Below are positions 62,645 through 64,000 of a stretch of 64,000 nucleotides of DNA, in pieces. Position 1 is the first letter of the stretch. Each line of letters opens with the position of its first letter. Source of the stretch: Shimia sp. (lineage in GTDB: Bacteria; Pseudomonadota; Alphaproteobacteria; Rhodobacterales; Rhodobacteraceae); assembly GCF_022448905.1 (NCBI RefSeq), contig NZ_JAKVCW010000011.1, forward strand, positions 62,001-126,000, read 5' to 3'. Position numbers and translations under genes: made by a program. The notes beneath the pieces were generated by a model, which saw only the letters and a program-made list of their open reading frames with translations, was not told where the DNA came from and did not search any database.

Positions 62645-63340
62645 ATGTCCGAGCTTACCGCTGATCCAATCGACCTCTATTACTGGCCCACGCCCAACGG
62701 CTGGAAGATTTCCATCGCGCTTGAGGAAATGGCGCTGCCCTACACCACGCACCTGATCAATATCGGCAAGGGTGATCAATTTGCGCCCGATTTCCTCAAG
62801 ATCGCCCCCAATAACCGCATGCCCGCGATTGTTGATCCAAACGGACCTGACGGTCAGCCCATCTCGGTCTTTGAAAGCGGCGCAATCCTGCTCTACCTCG
62901 CGCGCAAGACCGGCACGTTTTTGGGCACGACAGAACGGGAGCGAGTTGCCGTGGAAGAATGGCTGATGTGGCAAATGGGCGGGCTTGGCCCAATGGCCGG
63001 CCAAACCCATCACTTCCTGAAATACGCGCCTGAAGACATCGCCTACGCCAAAGCCCGCTACCGCGACGAAACCGCGCGGCTCTATGGCGTGCTGGATCGC
63101 CGATTGGCCGAGAACGAATACTTGGCAGGCGATTTCTACTCCATCGCGGATATGTCAGCTTGGGGTTGGGCCTCCCTTTGGGAAGGGCAAGAGCAGACGC
63201 TGGAGGACAAACCCCATATGGCCCGCTGGCTCAAAACTCTGTGGGAACGCCCCTCCCTGAGACGCGGGCGGGCCTTGCATGCCGATCTGCGCGCTGACCG
63301 GTCCGACACCTGGGTTCAGGACGATCTTTTTGGATCTTAG
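62645..63340 (+). CDS. glutathione S-transferase family protein (YfcG/Ure2p-like)
   Basis: 231 residues. The N-terminal thioredoxin-like domain has LYYWPTPNGWKISIALEEMALPY, NNRMPAIVDPNG (the cis-Pro element) and SVFESGAILLYLARKTG. The C-terminal helical domain has FYSIADMSAWGWASLWEGQ with the usual N-cap Asp. The Asn in TPNGWK matches the YfcG/YghU group, whose members act as disulfide-bond reductases with glutathione. AGGAG precedes the ATG. It points the same way as the hydrolase gene upstream. Confidence 0.92.
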   Translation: MSELTADPIDLYYWPTPNGWKISIALEEMALPYTTHLINIGKGDQFAPDFLKIAPNNRMPAIVDPNGPDGQPISVFESGAILLYLARKTGTFLGTTERERVAVEEWLMWQMGGLGPMAGQTHHFLKYAPEDIAYAKARYRDETARLYGVLDRRLAENEYLAGDFYSIADMSAWGWASLWEGQEQTLEDKPHMARWLKTLWERPSLRRGRALHADLRADRSDTWVQDDLFGS

Positions 63341-63381
63341 TCTGCGAACGCACTCTTAAAGAACGCAAAAAACGGCGCCCT

Positions 63382-64000
63382 TCAGCCCTCCTCAACCTCT
63401 TCTTCCAGCGCATAGTCCTGGAAAATCTTGCCTTGGGTCATGAAGAAAATGAACACCGCCGCGGTCAGGCCAAAGGTCTTGAAGTAAACCCAGGTGTCCG
63501 TGCTCTGGGTGCGCCAGATCACCTCGTTCAGCACCGCCAGCCCGATGAAAAACGCCGTCAACCGCTTGGTCAACAACATCCAGCCCTCTTCTTTCAGAGG
63601 CATCATCTCTTCCATCACAAACTTCAAATAGCTCTGCCCTCGCAGCAGCCCCACACCAAGCGCCCCACCAAACAGGAGGTAGATCATGGTTGGCTTCATC
63701 TTGAAGAACCGCTCGTCATTAAGCCACACCGACAACCCGCCAAACAGGATCACCAGCACCAAGGTGGCCACCTGCATTTTTGAAAGCTTGCCGGTCAGTT
63801 TCCACAGGATGCCCGTGGTCAGGATCAACAGCGGAATAAATCCCGCAGTGGCGACAATGAACCCATCATAGGCTGTGCCGACGATTTCAATGGTTTGGTC
63901 CCGCAGCCGCAAATAGGCGACAAAGAACACCATAATGGGGCCCAGTTCCAAACCCATCTTCAGCATCGGGTTGATCTTTTTCTCAGAAGAATTTTCAGCC
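63382..64000 (-). CDS. yciB: inner-membrane septation protein A (YciB/IspZ), 5' end outside the window
   Basis: At least 206 codons, continuing past base 64000. The frame before the first internal ATG (63966) reads ENSSEKKINP directly into MLKMGLELGPIMVFFVAYLRL, and members of this family commonly start with a lysine-rich SEKKINP-like segment. The true start therefore lies a few codons beyond the window. About five membrane helices; LYLLFGGALGVGLLRGQSYLKFVMEEMMPLKEEGWMLLTKR-type motif present (here starting MIYLLFGGA). It is needed for normal septation and envelope shape in enterobacteria. Confidence 0.88.
   Translation of the reverse strand, partial: AENSSEKKINPMLKMGLELGPIMVFFVAYLRLRDQTIEIVGTAYDGFIVATAGFIPLLILTTGILWKLTGKLSKMQVATLVLVILFGGLSVWLNDERFFKMKPTMIYLLFGGALGVGLLRGQSYLKFVMEEMMPLKEEGWMLLTKRLTAFFIGLAVLNEVIWRTQSTDTWVYFKTFGLTAAVFIFFMTQGKIFQDYALEEEVEEG

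Overview
The window is GC-rich (roughly 60% by eye) and gene-dense. It looks like a chromosomal segment of an alphaproteobacterium of the Rhodobacterales (Roseobacter-type Rhodobacteraceae). The grounds are the protein style, a SAM-II riboswitch in front of metZ, a long-form FolB, short intergenic gaps and many 1-4 base start/stop overlaps. I see no rRNA, tRNA, CRISPR array, integrase, transposase or phage gene. Almost everything is housekeeping or central metabolism.

Layout. 1-3.8 kb: the end of rsmE, then ubiA, an OmpA-domain envelope protein and a small coiled-coil membrane protein. 3.9-5.6 kb: an ArsR regulator divergent from a PLP decarboxylase gene broken by two amber codons. 5.8-10.7 kb (minus strand): an SDR reductase, uvrC, pgsA, moaD and moaE, with one small plus-strand hypothetical. 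10.7-15.1 kb (minus): a Ca/Na antiporter, a zinc-ribbon microprotein, an S49 peptidase, an ABC-2 exporter and a CoxG-like protein. 15.3-28.6 kb: a nucleotidyl cyclase, then a fatty-acid degradation block (MaoC hydratase, thiolase, two acyl-CoA dehydrogenases, a FadB-type bifunctional enzyme, an acyl-CoA ligase, an IclR regulator and a PhyH dioxygenase). This block is interrupted by a nonsense-broken solute-binding protein gene and a YHS protein. 28.7-36.4 kb: yqeY, carA, a glycosyltransferase gene with an in-frame stop, a GntR regulator, a HAD nucleotidase, a UbiH-type hydroxylase and an M50 peptidase. 36.5-41.2 kb: an aminotransferase and two overlapping Lrp regulators divergent from ilvC, then a DMT exporter. 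41.2-45.3 kb (minus): folB-folP-glmM and a SleB-type hydrolase. 45.4-53.7 kb (minus): glyQ, a DUF6446-like protein, gltS, glyS and a PPDK-like enzyme, with marC on the opposite strand. 53.9-64 kb: a SPOR/PG-binding pseudo-protease, a TPP enzyme coupled to trkH, folE2, metZ with its SAM-II riboswitch and attenuator, an alpha/beta hydrolase, a GST and the start of yciB.

Points of interest. A 42-bp intergenic element occurs three times (5683, 17048, 36445). On the minus strand it resolves into three 11-bp direct repeats followed by GGAGGT. A possible shared operator (TTCCGC-N3-GCGGAA and variants) sits in three gaps of the fatty-acid block. Three genes carry in-frame nonsense codons but no frameshift. 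One trypsin-fold protein has lost all three catalytic residues. I did not find a convincing undescribed defence, secretion or mobile system.
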